A program made the translations under genes and the position numbers. Below, one piece after another: positions 32,753-41,603 of a stretch of 64,000 bases of DNA. Every line of letters begins with the position of its first letter. Positions within the stretch are counted from its first letter, which is position 1. This stretch comes from AC-32 sp963755635 (lineage in GTDB: Bacteria > Actinomycetota > Thermoleophilia > Gaiellales > Gaiellaceae), in assembly GCA_963755635.1 (NCBI GenBank), contig CAVWKS010000037.1:1-64000 (forward strand), written 5' to 3'. Under the pieces are notes generated by a model, which saw nothing but the letters and a program-made list of their open reading frames with translations, had not been told where the DNA came from and did no database searches.

Positions 32753-32917
32753 CTAGTCCAGCGGCCGCTTCAGCAACACAACGGGCCAAGCCATGAGGTC
32801 GCCGTACTTCAGCGACAGGCCAACCGCCTCCCAGCCCTGCTGTCCGAGCTCGTTCAACTGCTCGGGGGCGAAGACGTCTTCTTCCTTCTTGACGCCCTTC
32901 GCCTCCTTGAGCGGCAC
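32753..32917 (-). CDS. small DUF4177-like protein, 54 aa
   Basis: Reading from GTG 32917 gives a short protein with PEQLNELGQQGWEAVGL followed by PVVLLKRPLD, the layout of DUF4177 proteins (helix with an EGW-type turn, then a C-terminal strand ending in KRP). The same frame stays open upstream through TTRFEYLVVPLKE, which looks like the missing first strand, until a TAG near 32944, with no ATG, GTG or TTG in that stretch. The true start is therefore unclear, or an indel hides it. It is divergent from the acetyltransferase gene. Confidence 0.55.
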   Translation of the reverse strand: MPLKEAKGVKKEEDVFAPEQLNELGQQGWEAVGLSLKYGDLMAWPVVLLKRPLD

Positions 32918-32964
32918 GACGAGATACTCGAACCGAGTGGTCGCTCGGCGCTAGGTTGCACGCT

Positions 32965-33462
32965 GTGAGCGCGAACGTCGAGATCCGCCCATACGAAGAG
33001 TCGGACCTGGAACCGATCGTTGAGTTCTCCTTGCGGGCGTGGCAGCCGGTGTTCGAGTCGCTTCGGCAGGTACTGGGCGACGCGATCTTCGCGCGCCTCC
33101 ACCAACCGGACTGGACAGCGGTTCAGGCGGAGGCCGTCCGGTCGAGTTGCACGAGCGATGAGCGGGACGTCTTCGTTGCGGTTGCCGATGGCCAGCCCGT
33201 GGGGTTCGCCGCTGTCGCACTCAACGCGTTCCACGAGCGAATGGGCGTCGTCGACATCATCGCTGTCGATCCGGTCTACCAGCGGCGCGGCATCGCGAGG
33301 CAGCTGATGGAACGCTCGTCCGAGCATATGCGCGCGAAGGGCATGGACATCGCAGCTGTCGGAACCGGCGGCGACCTCGGACACGGCCCCGCGCGCGCTC
33401 TGTACGAAACGCTCAACTACACGGCACTGCCAGGCGTCAGGTACCTCAGACTGCTCGACTGA
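32965..33462 (+). CDS. GNAT family N-acetyltransferase
   Basis: The 165-residue protein has the GNAT fold: VEIRPYEESDLEPIVEF at the N-terminus, the central strand with GVVDIIAVDPVYQRRGIARQ, whose QRRGIA is the acetyl-CoA pyrophosphate-binding motif A, and the final ALYETLNY motif B. It would acetylate an amine; the substrate is unknown. GTG 32965 gives the usual GNAT start; TTG 32956 is a weaker alternative. It stands alone between the DUF4177-like gene and the convergent DUF1385 gene. Confidence 0.85.
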   Translation: MSANVEIRPYEESDLEPIVEFSLRAWQPVFESLRQVLGDAIFARLHQPDWTAVQAEAVRSSCTSDERDVFVAVADGQPVGFAAVALNAFHERMGVVDIIAVDPVYQRRGIARQLMERSSEHMRAKGMDIAAVGTGGDLGHGPARALYETLNYTALPGVRYLRLLD

Positions 33463-33530
33463 ACGCTCGGCGTGACGGCGGTCGAGTGGGCGAGCGTTCT
33501 CGCGCCAGAGTGCCCTGCAGCGAACGAACC

Positions 33531-34352
33531 CTAAGCGAGCTCTCGCCGCAGCACGGAAGCCACGGCGGTGAGCGCGATGCGCGTCTCCTCGTCCGCGGGC
33601 TCGCGCGTGGTCAGGCGCTGGAGCGCAAGCCCCGGCAGGAGGAAGGCCCGCGCGACCCGGTAGCGCGAGGCCTGGACGAGCTGCCACAGCTCCATCGTCA
33701 GCGCGAGGGAGAGCAGCGAGACCGCGAACGGCGTGTACGCCTCGGCCGGCAGCGGCCAGACGCGGCCGGCGAGCACGGAGACGGGAACGACGAGCGCCGC
33801 GAAGTTCGTCCCGCAGCGCGGTGAGAAGCGCGTCGGCTTCGCCGCCGCGAGCCAGGTGTCGACGAGCTCGCGCGATTCCGCGGCTGCGATCGCGCGGTGC
33901 TCGGCGCCGTGCAGGAAGAGCGTGCGGCCGCGCAGGAGCCAGGCGAGCAGCAGTACAGCGGTCGCAATCCCGAGCGGCATCGATGCCGAGTGCGGCAGGA
34001 AGACGAGCGAGAGCGGGGCGAGCACCGCCACCAGCAGGAACAGCCGCTCGCGGGCACGTGCGACGCCGGCGCCGCGGGCGAGCGGCGCGAGCGAAAGGCC
34101 CAGACGGACGAGCCCGCGCAGCAGCGGCACGCGCCTGACCAAGGCCGGCGGTGACGGCATCGAGCCCTCGGACAGCGATCCGTCGCGACGCGCGAACGCC
34201 CAGAAGTTCTCGCTTGCAATCACCACGCCGTCTGCGCGCGCCATGCCGCCCATGCGCGGCAGTTCCGCGGTCTGGTCCGCGCGGAGGAGAACAGTGAGGG
34301 CGGCGGCGCGATCCACAAAGAACAGGATCGCGCGAAGTAGGCCGCCCGGCAA
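33531..34352 (-). CDS. DUF1385 (YqhQ-like) membrane protein
   Basis: The 273-residue protein shows the DUF1385 pattern: GGMARADGVVIASENFWAFA near residue 35, RRVPLLRGLVRLG, and the histidine motif FLHGAEHRAIAAAE near residue 148, followed by RFSPRCGTNF. Several membrane helices lie between. HGAEH and the downstream cysteine suggest a metal site; YqhQ proteins are conserved but of unknown function. The start may lie downstream of ATG 34352, for example close to ELPRMGGMARADG. The gene is convergent with the acetyltransferase. Confidence 0.82.
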   Translation of the reverse strand: MPGGLLRAILFFVDRAAALTVLLRADQTAELPRMGGMARADGVVIASENFWAFARRDGSLSEGSMPSPPALVRRVPLLRGLVRLGLSLAPLARGAGVARARERLFLLVAVLAPLSLVFLPHSASMPLGIATAVLLLAWLLRGRTLFLHGAEHRAIAAAESRELVDTWLAAAKPTRFSPRCGTNFAALVVPVSVLAGRVWPLPAEAYTPFAVSLLSLALTMELWQLVQASRYRVARAFLLPGLALQRLTTREPADEETRIALTAVASVLRRELA

Positions 34353-34386
34353 GGGCCAGGCGGCCTACTTCATCAGAACTTCAGGC

Positions 34387-34464
34387 CTACCAGCGCCCCC
34401 GGCTGAAGAAGCCGAGCAGCAGGAGCACCAACACGATGATCAAGATGATCCAGAGGATCCCCAC
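34387..34464 (-). CDS. tiny hydrophobic membrane protein, 25 aa
   Basis: GTG 34464 is preceded by AAAGGGG at about 5 nt and opens a 25-residue protein made of one hydrophobic helix (ILWIILIIVLVLLLLGFF) and a basic tail SRGRW. The size, helix and tail resemble the short hydrophobic proteins often found next to stress genes; another, at 56298, ends in a similar Arg-Gly-Trp tail. It lies in the gap between the DUF1385 gene and the divergent htrA gene. Confidence 0.6.
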   Translation of the reverse strand: MGILWIILIIVLVLLLLGFFSRGRW

Positions 34465-34589
34465 GGAAACCCCTTTCGTCGTTTGAGTGACAACGAACGA
34501 GATCCCCGCCGGGTTACGCATCGAAACTCTTAACCGAGGCTTAATCCAGCGCAACAGGCGCTCAACACCCCGCCGCTATAACGACGACA

Positions 34590-35783
34590 GTGGCAGGAAG
34601 AGAGCGGATTCTGGTTGGCGCCGGCTTCGCCGCGGCCGCCGCAGGAGGTGCGGCGCTCGCTCTCGCAGCAGCCGCGTCGCTCGATGTCTTCTCGGGCGGG
34701 TCGACGACGACAGTGGAGGTCCAGCCGGTCGCGGCGCCCGCGAGCGCGGCGGCGTTCCACACCGGGAAATCGCTCTCGATCAACGAGATCTATCGCAGCG
34801 CGGCGCCCGGCGTCGTCCAGGTGACCGCGACGCAGATCGTCAGCCGGCCGGCGGTCGACCCGTTCTTCGGCTTCCCGGTGCCCCATAACCAACGGGAGCA
34901 GGCGCTCGGCTCCGGCTTCGTGATCGACAAGGCCGGCCACATCGTCACGAACTACCACGTGGTCCAGGGCGCCCGCTCGGTCAAGGTCAGCTTCTCGAAC
35001 AACGAGAGCATGAGGGCCCGCATCGTCGGCTCCGATCCTTCGACCGACGTCGCCGTGCTGCAGGTCGACGTTCACTCCCGCGCACTCACTCCTCTCCCGC
35101 TCGGGAACTCGGACGACGTGCACGTCGGCGACTCGGTCGTCGCGATCGGCAACCCGCTGGGCCTCGACCGAACCGTGACCTCCGGGATCGTCAGCGCGCT
35201 CCAGCGCGTGATCGCCTCGCCCGGCGGCCAGTACTCGATCGACCACGTGATCCAGACCGACGCCGCGCTCAACCACGGCAACTCGGGCGGCCCGCTGCTG
35301 AACGCGGACGGCCAGGTGATCGGCGTCAACTCGCAGATCCAGAGCGACACCGGTAGCAACATCGGGCTCGGCTTCGCGATTCCGATCGACACCGTCAAGA
35401 CGATCGCGGCGCAGATCCTCAAGACCGGGCACGCGGAGCATGCGTTCCTGGAAATCCGCGTGCAGCCCGTCACTCCTCAGATCGCCCGGCTCTTCCGCCT
35501 GCCTGCCTCGCGCGGGCTCCTCGTCGCGAGCGTCGAGCCAGGCAGCTCAGCCGCGCAGGCGGGTCTCCGGGCGGGCACGCAGCAAGTGACTGTCTCGGGG
35601 GAGACGTACCCGCTCGGCGGCGACCTGATCGTCGCCGCCGACGGCGTACCCCTTTCGTCCCTCGACCAGCTCCGCGACCAGATCTCGCGCAAGCAGCCCG
35701 GCGAATCGCTCTCGCTCGAGGTCTGGCGCGGGGACAGCAGGCAAACCCTCGACGTGAAGCTTGGACGGCAACCCTCCCCATGA
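34590..35783 (+). CDS. htrA: HtrA/DegP-type serine protease with PDZ domain
   Basis: This 397-residue protein has an N-terminal signal anchor (hydrophobic alanine-rich stretch near residues 8-31), a low-complexity linker, a trypsin-like domain with the triad His123 (VTNYHVV), Asp153 (STDVAVL) and Ser232 (GNSGGPLL), and a C-terminal PDZ domain (about residues 300-390). It degrades or refolds damaged proteins at the cell surface. GTG 34590 is used because the basic residues and anchor helix follow directly. The gene is followed by a strong stem-loop terminator and the convergent lpd gene. Confidence 0.94.
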   Translation: MAGRERILVGAGFAAAAAGGAALALAAAASLDVFSGGSTTTVEVQPVAAPASAAAFHTGKSLSINEIYRSAAPGVVQVTATQIVSRPAVDPFFGFPVPHNQREQALGSGFVIDKAGHIVTNYHVVQGARSVKVSFSNNESMRARIVGSDPSTDVAVLQVDVHSRALTPLPLGNSDDVHVGDSVVAIGNPLGLDRTVTSGIVSALQRVIASPGGQYSIDHVIQTDAALNHGNSGGPLLNADGQVIGVNSQIQSDTGSNIGLGFAIPIDTVKTIAAQILKTGHAEHAFLEIRVQPVTPQIARLFRLPASRGLLVASVEPGSSAAQAGLRAGTQQVTVSGETYPLGGDLIVAADGVPLSSLDQLRDQISRKQPGESLSLEVWRGDSRQTLDVKLGRQPSP

Positions 35784-35866
35784 ACGTTGTCGTCCAACCT
35801 CCGGCCCCGACCCCCTGGGGCCCGGTTCCCGGCCCGGCCGCACGCCAGCGCGGCCGGCCGGGATCA

Positions 35867-35912
35867 GGAAGGAGGCCCGCCGCCTGCCCGGGCCTCCTTC
35901 CTTAGTTCTTTT
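35867..35912 (+). terminator. rho-independent terminator after htrA
   Basis: A perfect 13-bp stem, GGAAGGAGGCCCG (35867-35879) with CGGGCCTCCTTCC (35889-35901), encloses a 9-nt loop and is followed by TTAGTTCTTTT. It ends next to the lpd stop codon and probably stops htrA transcription. On the opposite strand it lies just past the lpd stop and can serve that gene too, although its U-run is weaker in that direction. Confidence 0.88.
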
Positions 35913-37275
35913 CTAGGCGCGTTCGGCCGCCGCTTTCACGCCCTCGCCGAAGCTCGGGTAGATGTGGTGCATCCCGGCGAGGTCGTCGACCGTCGCGCCG
36001 AGCTTGATCGCGAGCGAGAGGCCCTGGACGACGTCGGCCCCGTTGCGGGAGACGACGTGCAGGCCGAGCACCTTGCGGGTTCCGCGGTCGAAGACGATCT
36101 TGAAGAGGCCGTGCTCCTCCTCGATGTACGAGAAGCGCGTGACGTACTCGTTGCGACCCGACTCCGACCTCGTGGCCCTGCTCGCGCGCCTGCTCCTCGG
36201 TCAGGCCGACGCCCGCCAGCTCCGGGTCGGTGAAGATCGACGTCGGCAGCACGGAGTAGTCGGCCGGCTCGGGCTTCTCGCCGAACATGTCCGCGACCGC
36301 GATCCGCGCCTGGTACTGCGCGACGGGCGTGAACTGCGCGACGGCGTTCACGTCGCCGGCCGCCCAGATCCCGTCGATCGAGGTGCGGAGCCGCTCGTCG
36401 ACGGTGATCCCGGTGCGTGTCGTCTCGACGCCGATCGCCTCGAGGTTCAGTCCTTCGACGTTCGGCACGCGGCCGGACGCGAGCATGAGCGCTTCGGCCC
36501 GCACCTCGTACGGGTCCGATCCGTCGCGGGGCGCGATCGTCGCGACGATCTCCGCGCCGTCCCGCCGCGCGCTCTTGACGAAGACGGACTCCGCGATCTC
36601 GATCCCCTCGTCGTGGAGCGCGCCCGCGAGCTTCGCCGAGGCCTCGGAATCTGCGAGCGGCGCGATCCGGTCAGCCGCGTCGACGATCGTGACGTGCGTA
36701 CCGAAGCGGGCGAAGATCTGGCCGAACTCGAGCCCGACGGCTCCTGCGCCCACGACGAGCAACGAAGCGGGCAGCTCGTCCAGGTCGAGCGCGGAGACGT
36801 GGTCGAGCCAGGGCACGTCCTCGATTCCCTCGACCGGCGGCACCGCGGTGCGCGACCCGGTCGCGATCAGGATCCGGTCCGACTCGAGCTCGAGGTCGCC
36901 GACCCTGACCGTGCGTGCGTCGACGAACGACGCCTCGCCGGTGTAGGTCGCGAAGCCCATGCCCATCAGGTCGGCGACCCACTGGTCCTGCGTCTTCTTG
37001 AGCGTCTCCTTCCAGGCACGGACCCGCGCGAGGTCGACCTGCGCCTCGCCCGTGTCGACGCCGATCCGCTCGGCGAGCGTGTTCACGTCGCGGACGAGCT
37101 CCGCGGCGACCAGGTAGGCCTTCGTCGGCTTGCAGGCGACGTTCGGGCAGCTGCCGCCCCAGCGCTCGCGCTCGACCAGCGCGACCTTCGCGCCGTGCTT
37201 GCGCGCGGCCGTGTTCGCCGCGTCGCGCGCCGCCGAGCCGCCGCCGAGCACGATCAGGTCGAACTGCTCGCTCAT
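35913..37275 (-). CDS. class I pyridine nucleotide-disulfide oxidoreductase (lipoamide dehydrogenase/mercuric reductase-like), frameshifted
   Basis: The N-terminal FAD motif LIVLGGGSAARDAA, the redox pair in WGGSCPNVACKPTKAYL, the NAD-binding motif VVGAGAVGLEFG near residue 174 and the FAD motif IWAAGDVNA near residue 310 are intact. At 36157-36159 a CCC (GGG in the gene) appears one base too long. Removing one base joins EQGHEVGVG to NEYVTRFSYIEEEHG and a C-terminus with GMHHIYPSFGEGVKAAAERA, ending at TAG 35913-35915. The Ile-Tyr-Pro of the tail differs from the His-Pro-Thr of true lipoamide dehydrogenases, so another disulfide or metal substrate is likely. It overlaps the GH15 gene by ATGA. 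Confidence 0.85.
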
Positions 37276-39095
37276 ACGGCAGCCCCGACGGCCGCGTGCT
37301 CCAGGGCGAGCGCGGCCTGGATCAGCCCGACGTGGGAGAACGCCTGCGGGAAGTTCCCGACCAGCTCGCCTGAGCGCGCGTCGATCTCCTCGGCGAGGAG
37401 CCCGACGTCGTTGCAGAAGCCGAGCAGCCGCTCGAACAGCTCACGCGCACGCTCGCCGTCGCCCGCGCGGGCGAGGCACTCGACCAGCCAGAACGAGCAG
37501 ATCGCGAAGGTCGCCTCGTCGCCGGAGAGGCCGTCCACGCCGTCCGTGACGTAGCGGAAGACGAAACCGTCCGCAGAGAGCTCGGCCGCGATCCGCTCGG
37601 AGGTCGCGAGGGCCCGCGGGTCGCTGTGCTCGACGAAGCCCACGAGCGGGATCATCAGGTTCGACGCGTCGAGCTTGCCGCCGTCGCCGAACGACTGCAG
37701 GAAGGCGCCGCTCTCGGCGTCGACACCCTCGCGCTCGATCAGCTCCCGTAGCTCGTCGCGGTTCGCGCGCCACTCGTCGAGGGTGCCCTCGCGGCCGTCG
37801 AGCTCGGCGATCCGGACGACGCGGTCGAGCGCGACCCACGCCATCACCTTGGAGTAGACGAAGTGCCGCGGCTCGCCGCGGATCTCCCAGATGCCCTGGT
37901 CGGGCAGGCGCCAGCGGTCGATCACGGCGCCCGCGACGCGGCCGAGGAACTCCCAGAAGACGTCGTCGATCTCGCCGCCGTGCTGCCGGTAGACCCAGAC
38001 CGTGTCCATGAGCTCGCCGAAGACGTCGAGCTGGAACTGCGAGTACGCGCCGTTGCCGATCCGCACCGGCCGCGAGCCGCGGTACCCCTCGAGCCAGTCC
38101 AGCTCGACCTCCGGCAGCAGGCGCTCGCCGCCGACGCCGTACATGATCTGCAGCTCGCCGGCGCGGCCCGCGGTCGTTCGCCGGAGCCAGTTCATGTACG
38201 CGTTCGCCTCGTCCACGTAGCCGAGCGCGAAGAGCGCGTTCAGCGTCAGCGCCGAGTCGCGCAGCCAGCAGAAGCGGTAGTCCCAGTTCCGCTCGCCGCC
38301 GATCTCTTCGGGCAGCGAGGTGGTCGCCGCAGCGACGATCGCGCCGGTCGGCGCGTTCGTCAGCCCCTTGAGCACGAGCGCGCTGCGCACGACCTCGTCG
38401 CGGTACGGGCCCTCGTACATGCAGCGCTCGGCCCACGCGGCCCAGCTCGCACACGTTCCGTCGAATTTGGCGTGCACCTCGTCGCGCGTCAGCCGGCGCG
38501 GCTCGAGCTCGTGCGGGAGCTGGTAGGTAAGGACGACGAACGCCTCCTCGCCCGCGGCGAGCGTGCGGTTGCCCTCGGTCGCCGAGAGCTCCGCGTGCCC
38601 GAACGGCAGCTCGCTCTGCAGGACGAGCGCGTCGGCGCCGCCGTAGGTGACCACGAGGTCGTCGGCGAGCGTCTCGAGCCTCGGGGTCGTCAGCCCGTAG
38701 TCGAAGCGCGGCACGTACTTGACCTTGACCGCGACCTCGCCGTCGCTGCAGCGCACGATCCGGATCAGCTGGTGGTCCGGGTGCGCCATGTCCAGGTCCT
38801 CGCGGTAGGCGAAGAAGTCGGTCAGCACGAGCGTCCCACCGTCCGTGCGGAAGGTCGTCTCGAGCACGTTCGTCCCGGGTAGGTAGCGCCGGGTCGCCTC
38901 GTAGTCGTCGTCGAGCGGCGCGATCCGGAAGAAGCCGGCCTTGGCCCAGTCGAGAATCCGGGCGAAGACGGGCCGCGCCTCGAAGCGGTGGAACGTGCAC
39001 CAGTCGATCGAGCCGTCCTTCGAGACGAGCGCGCCCGAGTGGCAGTCGGAGAGGAGCGCGTAGTCGGCGATGGGCGGGTAGGCGACTGGAGGCAT
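37272..39095 (-). CDS. glycoside hydrolase family 15 protein (glucoamylase/trehalase-like)
   Basis: This 607-residue cytoplasmic protein has the two-domain GH15 layout: an N-terminal beta-sandwich opening with IADYALLSDCHSGALVSKDG and SIDWCTFHRFEAR, then an (alpha/alpha)6 barrel with ERNWDYRFCWLRDSALTLNA and LRRTTAGRAGELQIMYGVGG. The DYRFCWLRD stretch is characteristic of the family's substrate cleft. It would release glucose from alpha-glucans or trehalose. Intracellular actinobacterial members are often trehalases. The operon partner is the disulfide oxidoreductase (ATGA overlap); the sigma factor gene diverges 46 nt away. Confidence 0.9.
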   Translation of the reverse strand: MPPVAYPPIADYALLSDCHSGALVSKDGSIDWCTFHRFEARPVFARILDWAKAGFFRIAPLDDDYEATRRYLPGTNVLETTFRTDGGTLVLTDFFAYREDLDMAHPDHQLIRIVRCSDGEVAVKVKYVPRFDYGLTTPRLETLADDLVVTYGGADALVLQSELPFGHAELSATEGNRTLAAGEEAFVVLTYQLPHELEPRRLTRDEVHAKFDGTCASWAAWAERCMYEGPYRDEVVRSALVLKGLTNAPTGAIVAAATTSLPEEIGGERNWDYRFCWLRDSALTLNALFALGYVDEANAYMNWLRRTTAGRAGELQIMYGVGGERLLPEVELDWLEGYRGSRPVRIGNGAYSQFQLDVFGELMDTVWVYRQHGGEIDDVFWEFLGRVAGAVIDRWRLPDQGIWEIRGEPRHFVYSKVMAWVALDRVVRIAELDGREGTLDEWRANRDELRELIEREGVDAESGAFLQSFGDGGKLDASNLMIPLVGFVEHSDPRALATSERIAAELSADGFVFRYVTDGVDGLSGDEATFAICSFWLVECLARAGDGERARELFERLLGFCNDVGLLAEEIDARSGELVGNFPQAFSHVGLIQAALALEHAAVGAAV

Positions 39096-39141
39096 CGCCC
39101 TGCGATTGTCTCGCGTTTCGAGGTCGCGTTACAGTCGGCTG

Positions 39142-39777
39142 GTGGAGCAGACCGTCGGCGAGGAGAAGCTGCTCGCGGCTCTGCGGGCCGGCGACGAGTC
39201 GGCCTTCCGCGAGCTCGTGCGCGAGTACCAGCCCTCGCTCGTGCGCGTGGCGCGCATCTACGTGCCGACACAGGCGGCCGCCGAGGACGTCGCCGCCGAG
39301 ACCTGGCTCGGCGTGCTCAAGGGGCTCGACCGCTTCGAAGGGCGCTCAACGCTCCGCACCTGGATCTTCCGGATCCTGACCAACATCGCCAAGACGCGCG
39401 CCGTTCGCGACGGCCGCACGCTGCCGTTCTCCGCGCTGGCCGAACCGGGGCGCGTGCCCGAGTCGGCGGTCGACGCCGATCGCTTCCTTGACCCCGAGCA
39501 CCCGCGCTGGCCTGGCCACTGGGCCGTCAAGCCCGTGGCCTGGCCAGAGGACGCGCTCCTCGCGGCGGAGACCCGCGGGCGCCTGGCCGAGGCGATCGAG
39601 GCCCTGCCGGCGACCCAGCGCGCGGTCATCTCGCTGCGCGACGTCGAGGGGTGGTCGAGCGAGGAGGTCCGTAACGCTCTCGACCTGAGCGAGACAAATC
39701 AGCGAGTGCTCCTCCACCGTGCTCGCTCGAAGGTTCGGGCGGCGCTCGAGGAGTACCTGAACGAGGCCGGCACATGA
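39142..39777 (+). CDS. ECF-type RNA polymerase sigma factor
   Basis: The 211-residue protein has region 2 (SAFRELVREYQPSLVRVARI to AAAEDVAAETWLGVLKGL, followed by the promoter-melting segment RTWIFRILTNIAKTRAV) and region 4 (LPATQRAVISLRDVEGWSSE with the HTH up to NQRVLLHRARSKVRAAL). A 45-residue linker rich in Pro and Trp separates them. GTG 39142 precedes the region 2 helix by about 9 residues. The stop overlaps the ZAS anti-sigma gene as ATGA, so the two form a regulatory pair. Confidence 0.92.
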   Translation: MEQTVGEEKLLAALRAGDESAFRELVREYQPSLVRVARIYVPTQAAAEDVAAETWLGVLKGLDRFEGRSTLRTWIFRILTNIAKTRAVRDGRTLPFSALAEPGRVPESAVDADRFLDPEHPRWPGHWAVKPVAWPEDALLAAETRGRLAEAIEALPATQRAVISLRDVEGWSSEEVRNALDLSETNQRVLLHRARSKVRAALEEYLNEAGT

Positions 39778-40034
39778 ACACCACCTACGCCGAACAGCTG
39801 AGCTGCCAGGAGCTCGTGGAGCTCGTCACCGACTACCTCGAGGGCGCGCTCCCGGAGGAGGAGCGCCTGCGCTTCGAGGACCACATCTCCCGCTGCGCCG
39901 CCTGCACGATCTACCTCGAGCAGATCCGCCAGACGATCTCGTTGCTCGGGCACCTGCCCGAGGACGCGCTCAGCCCGGAGGCCGAGCGCGAGCTCCTCGA
40001 TGCTTTCCGCGGCTGGCGCTCCGCAGCCGGGTAA
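39774..40034 (+). CDS. ZAS-type zinc-finger anti-sigma factor, 86 aa
   Basis: The short protein contains the zinc-binding anti-sigma motif His37-x3-Cys41-x2-Cys44 (HISRCAAC), preceded by ELVTDYLEGALPEEERLRFE, the usual helix of this family. It lacks a membrane segment, so it is a cytoplasmic anti-sigma factor that holds the adjacent sigma factor inactive and probably releases it on a redox or other stress signal. Cys11 could also take part. Translational coupling with the sigma gene by ATGA fits the required stoichiometry. Confidence 0.9.
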   Translation: MNTTYAEQLSCQELVELVTDYLEGALPEEERLRFEDHISRCAACTIYLEQIRQTISLLGHLPEDALSPEAERELLDAFRGWRSAAG

Positions 40035-40076
40035 CGCGCGAGAGGATCAGCGCTCTCTTGGCCGAAAGTCGGTTCC

Positions 40077-40529
40077 ATGCGCCGATTTGCGTCTGGAATC
40101 GCGTTCGCCCTCCTGGCTGTGGTGGTTCTCGGAGTCGCCGTCTTCGCTGTGGGTGTCCTGACCGGCCATTTCGTCGCGGAAGACCAGACGCAGTCGGCAA
40201 GTCCGGCGACCACGCGGACGCAGCTGCCGCCGGCGCCCGAGCCTCCCCCGGTGAAGAAGCCCGTTGCCCGGAAGCCTCCGGCTGGGAGCGCGCCGCAGAT
40301 GCTGAGCGTGCGCATCGTCGCTGCACGCGGTGACTGCTGGGTCTCAGCACGCCGCGGGTCGAAGACCGGGCCGGTGCTCGCCGACAGCGTGCTCACCGCA
40401 GGGAACACGCTCAGCCTCCGCGCCCAACGCATTTGGCTCGAGCTCGGAGCCGCGGGCAACGTCGACGTCTCCGTCAACGGAAGACCCCACAAGATCCCCA
40501 CCGGGACGACGCAGATACTCCTCGATTAG
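40077..40529 (+). CDS. membrane-anchored DUF4115-like (RodZ C-terminal) protein, 150 aa
   Basis: An N-terminal membrane helix (residues about 6-30) is followed by a Pro/Ala/Lys-rich linker and a C-terminal domain with VRIVAARGDCWVSARRG and LWLELG-like strands ending IPTGTTQILLD. This resembles the DUF4115 domain at the periplasmic end of RodZ. The DNA-binding part of RodZ is absent. A role in cell envelope or shape is inferred only from that likeness. It follows the anti-sigma gene by 42 nt and may share its promoter. Confidence 0.65.
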   Translation: MRRFASGIAFALLAVVVLGVAVFAVGVLTGHFVAEDQTQSASPATTRTQLPPAPEPPPVKKPVARKPPAGSAPQMLSVRIVAARGDCWVSARRGSKTGPVLADSVLTAGNTLSLRAQRIWLELGAAGNVDVSVNGRPHKIPTGTTQILLD

Positions 40530-40577
40530 CCGTATCCGCGAGTCGCTCGCCTGCGTTTCACTAGTGGAGGTGCAGAA

Positions 40578-41590
40578 ATGCGGCAGCGATTGCTCCTGCT
40601 TGCGCTCACCGGCGTAGCAGGCCTGGCAGCGGGAATCTCCTTCGACAATCGAGCGCTCGGCGACCTGATTCCGTCGTTGACGCTTCCGACGGTGACGCTT
40701 CCGACGGTGACCGACCGCCACCGCCCCACTTCCGCCACCGCCCCCACTTCCGCCACCGCCCCCACTTCCGCCACCGCCACTGCCCCCGCTTCCGCCACCG
40801 CCGCCGCTTCCTCCGCCGCCTCCGTTGCCGCCCGGCGCACCGCCACCGCCGGTGACGCTCCCGCCGGCGCCTCCGCCTGCGCCCGGCGGCGGCGACAGCA
40901 ACGGGAGCGGAGCAGTTCCAGCGGCCGGCGGGCAGGGCTTCGTCTCAGCGTCGCCGCGCGGGTCGACGACGCGTAGCGTGCGCGTCTCGCGGACGCGCTT
41001 CCCCTCACGCGGCCGCAACCGCGGCACGACGATCGGCTTCCGGCTGGGACGGCCGGGGACGGTCGTGCTCGTCGTGACCGGCCCGAGCCCGAGCTGCAGC
41101 GTCGTCGGCCGCAAGTGGGTGCGGGGCCGTAAGGGCATGAACCGTGTCCGCTTCTCGGGTCGCGTCCGCGGCCGCCCCCTGCGGACAGGCAGGTATTCGA
41201 TCGCCGTGGTGGTCGTGCGCCGCGGCTCACGCACGCGGATCGGGAAGATCGGCGTCGAGGTCGTTCCACCCGGACGCCGTGTGACGCGAACCTCGGCGCC
41301 TGTGCCGGCGCCCTGCGCGCCCTTCCTCCAGCGGCCCTCGCCTGCCCGCGGTCCTGATCGGCACAGCTCCGCCTTCGGACAAGGGCGGGATCTCGGGTGC
41401 GATCGCGAAGCGCTCTACGCCCAAGCGCACCGGGGGCCCCGGGGTGTTCCGTCCGCCGCATGTCGAGGGTCCAGGCGGCGGGTCGGATCTCACCTGGGTG
41501 ATCCTCGCGATCACTGCGGCGTTGGGGCTCGGGATCGCCGTGTACGCGGTCAACTTCCTGAAAGGGCCAGAGACGCCGGCCGGCGGGTAG
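40578..41590 (+). CDS. proline-rich, membrane-anchored surface protein, frameshifted
   Basis: Three pieces in different frames join into one plausible protein. The first is an N-terminal signal segment from ATG 40578 (RQRLLLLALTGVAGLAAG). The second is a proline-rich repeat region (about 40714-40900) followed by a beta-rich domain with GTTIGFRLGRPGTVVLVVTG and GRYSIAVVVVRRGSR. The third is a tail with the membrane helix LTWVILAITAALGLGIAVYA, ending at TAG 41588. Indels are needed inside or just before the proline repeats and near 41320-41345. RSVRVSRTRFPSR followed by the beta domain is reminiscent of secreted sugar- or wall-associated proteins. The function is unknown; it could also be a decaying gene. 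Confidence 0.6.
40721..40812 (+). repeat. 18-bp tandem repeats encoding a proline tract
   Basis: Units of the form CCGCCCCCACTTCCGCCA repeat three times from 40721, then degenerate (CCGCCACTGCCCCCGCTTCC...). In the proline frame each unit encodes PPPLPP. The first copy has only four Cs where the others have five, giving a 17-bp unit and a frame change. The tract lies inside the proline-rich surface protein gene. Confidence 0.75.
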
Positions 41591-41603
41591 CGTTACCCGC
41601 CTT

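Noticed and set aside
40721..40812. CRISPR-like array
   Set aside because: Contiguous 18-bp units with no spacers, in a proline-coding frame.
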